A DNA stretch of 64,000 bases, from the NCBI RefSeq assembly GCF_000478925.1, contig NZ_AP013072.1:908501-972500 (forward strand), read 5' to 3'. Made by a program: the position numbers and the translations under genes. Source of the stretch: Streptococcus anginosus subsp. whileyi MAS624 (GTDB lineage: Bacteria > Bacillota > Bacilli > Lactobacillales > Streptococcaceae). Below the pieces are notes generated by a model that saw nothing but the letters and a program-made list of their open reading frames with translations, was not told the origin of the DNA and made no database searches. Below, one piece after another: positions 63,783-64,000 of the stretch. How positions within the stretch are numbered: the stretch's first letter is position 1; every line of letters starts with the position of its first letter.

Positions 63783-64000
63783 ATGAATCTAATAGAACTA
63801 AGTAGGAAGTATCCTCGGGCAGAAGTTTGGGCACATCCAGATGAGTTTCCAAACTTATATGATTTAACATTGAGAGGAGTCAAGCAAGCGACAAGTTCTT
63901 GGTTTGAAGAGTATGAAAAAGACAAGGAATCGTTACCTAAAGTTGGAGAAGTCTCCATCATGCTAGATAGAATGGAGAATCCTAGTCGAGCCTTGGTCAT
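63783..64000 (+). CDS. ASCH-domain protein (partial, runs off the window)
   Basis: The first 72 codons are present. The sequence shows features of ASCH proteins, an RNA-binding-like fold: AHPDEFPNLYDLTLRGVKQATSS followed by KVGEVSIMLD. The start is 5 bases after pyrE. The C-terminal half is missing. Confidence 0.65.
   Translation, partial: MNLIELSRKYPRAEVWAHPDEFPNLYDLTLRGVKQATSSWFEEYEKDKESLPKVGEVSIMLDRMENPSRALV

Overview
The window is low-GC Firmicute DNA and almost certainly comes from a Streptococcus. The right third is a streptococcal pyrimidine locus (pyrR-pyrP-pyrB-carA-carB, then pyrK-pyrD and pyrF-pyrophosphatase-like-pyrE) with PyrR-type leaders. The left 47 kb is a conjugative element with LPXTG surface proteins of the antigen I/II and SEC10/PgrA types. 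The species cannot be fixed from what is visible. There are no rRNA, tRNA or CRISPR features.

Positions 1 to about 46,940 look like most of a TnGBS-type integrative conjugative element. It carries a DDE transposase of the Mutator/ISLre2-like class (45292-46599) instead of an integrase. Its right edge falls 15-16 bp upstream of the sigma-A promoter of pyrR, the spacing known for TnGBS insertions. The left end lies before base 1.

Order within the element: the tail of a probable DNA methyltransferase; an operon of small membrane and thioredoxin-like proteins (132-4208); two small genes (4360-5059); a hairpin-rich gap that is the best oriT candidate (5060-5480); a mobilization operon with three small relaxosome-type proteins, a secreted-type nuclease and a MobP-like relaxase (5503-9792); a regulatory gap and small unknown genes (9793-11438); a 1905-residue Toprim/PBECR-like/ArdC-like multidomain protein; a type IA topoisomerase and an unusual Hsp100 ATPase (17540-21126); a pilin, a VirB8-like protein and three cell-wall-anchored surface proteins resembling the PrgA/PrgB/PrgC set (21215-30324); SSB; the VirD4 coupling protein; a lipoprotein; VirB6, BRCT, VirB3, TrsD-like, VirB4, a PD-(D/E)XK-like protein and a peptidoglycan hydrolase (35124-43476); a ParA/ribbon-helix-helix partition pair; and the transposase.

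The strongest unexplained signal is regulatory. Seven intergenic regions across the element share one promoter architecture: a TGTCCCATTAA box whose first base lies exactly 33 bp before the first base of a TAWAMT -10 hexamer, with no usable -35. They precede the conjugation operons and suggest an element-wide regulon under an unidentified activator. A second promoter type is shared by the ParA operon and the gene at 10125, with identical 14-bp operator-like repeats. A perfect 12-bp-arm palindrome fills the promoter of the surface-exclusion gene beside a small HTH gene. An overlapping pair of opposed small transcripts is predicted at the transposon's right end.

The chromosomal part has four PyrR-type attenuators. 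One precedes an MFS transporter, which makes that protein a candidate pyrimidine-precursor permease. Between carB and pyrK lies a partly decayed redox cluster (frameshifted carboxymuconolactone decarboxylase-like gene, intact cupin, NAD(P)-binding gene with an internal stop) flanked by two LysR regulators.
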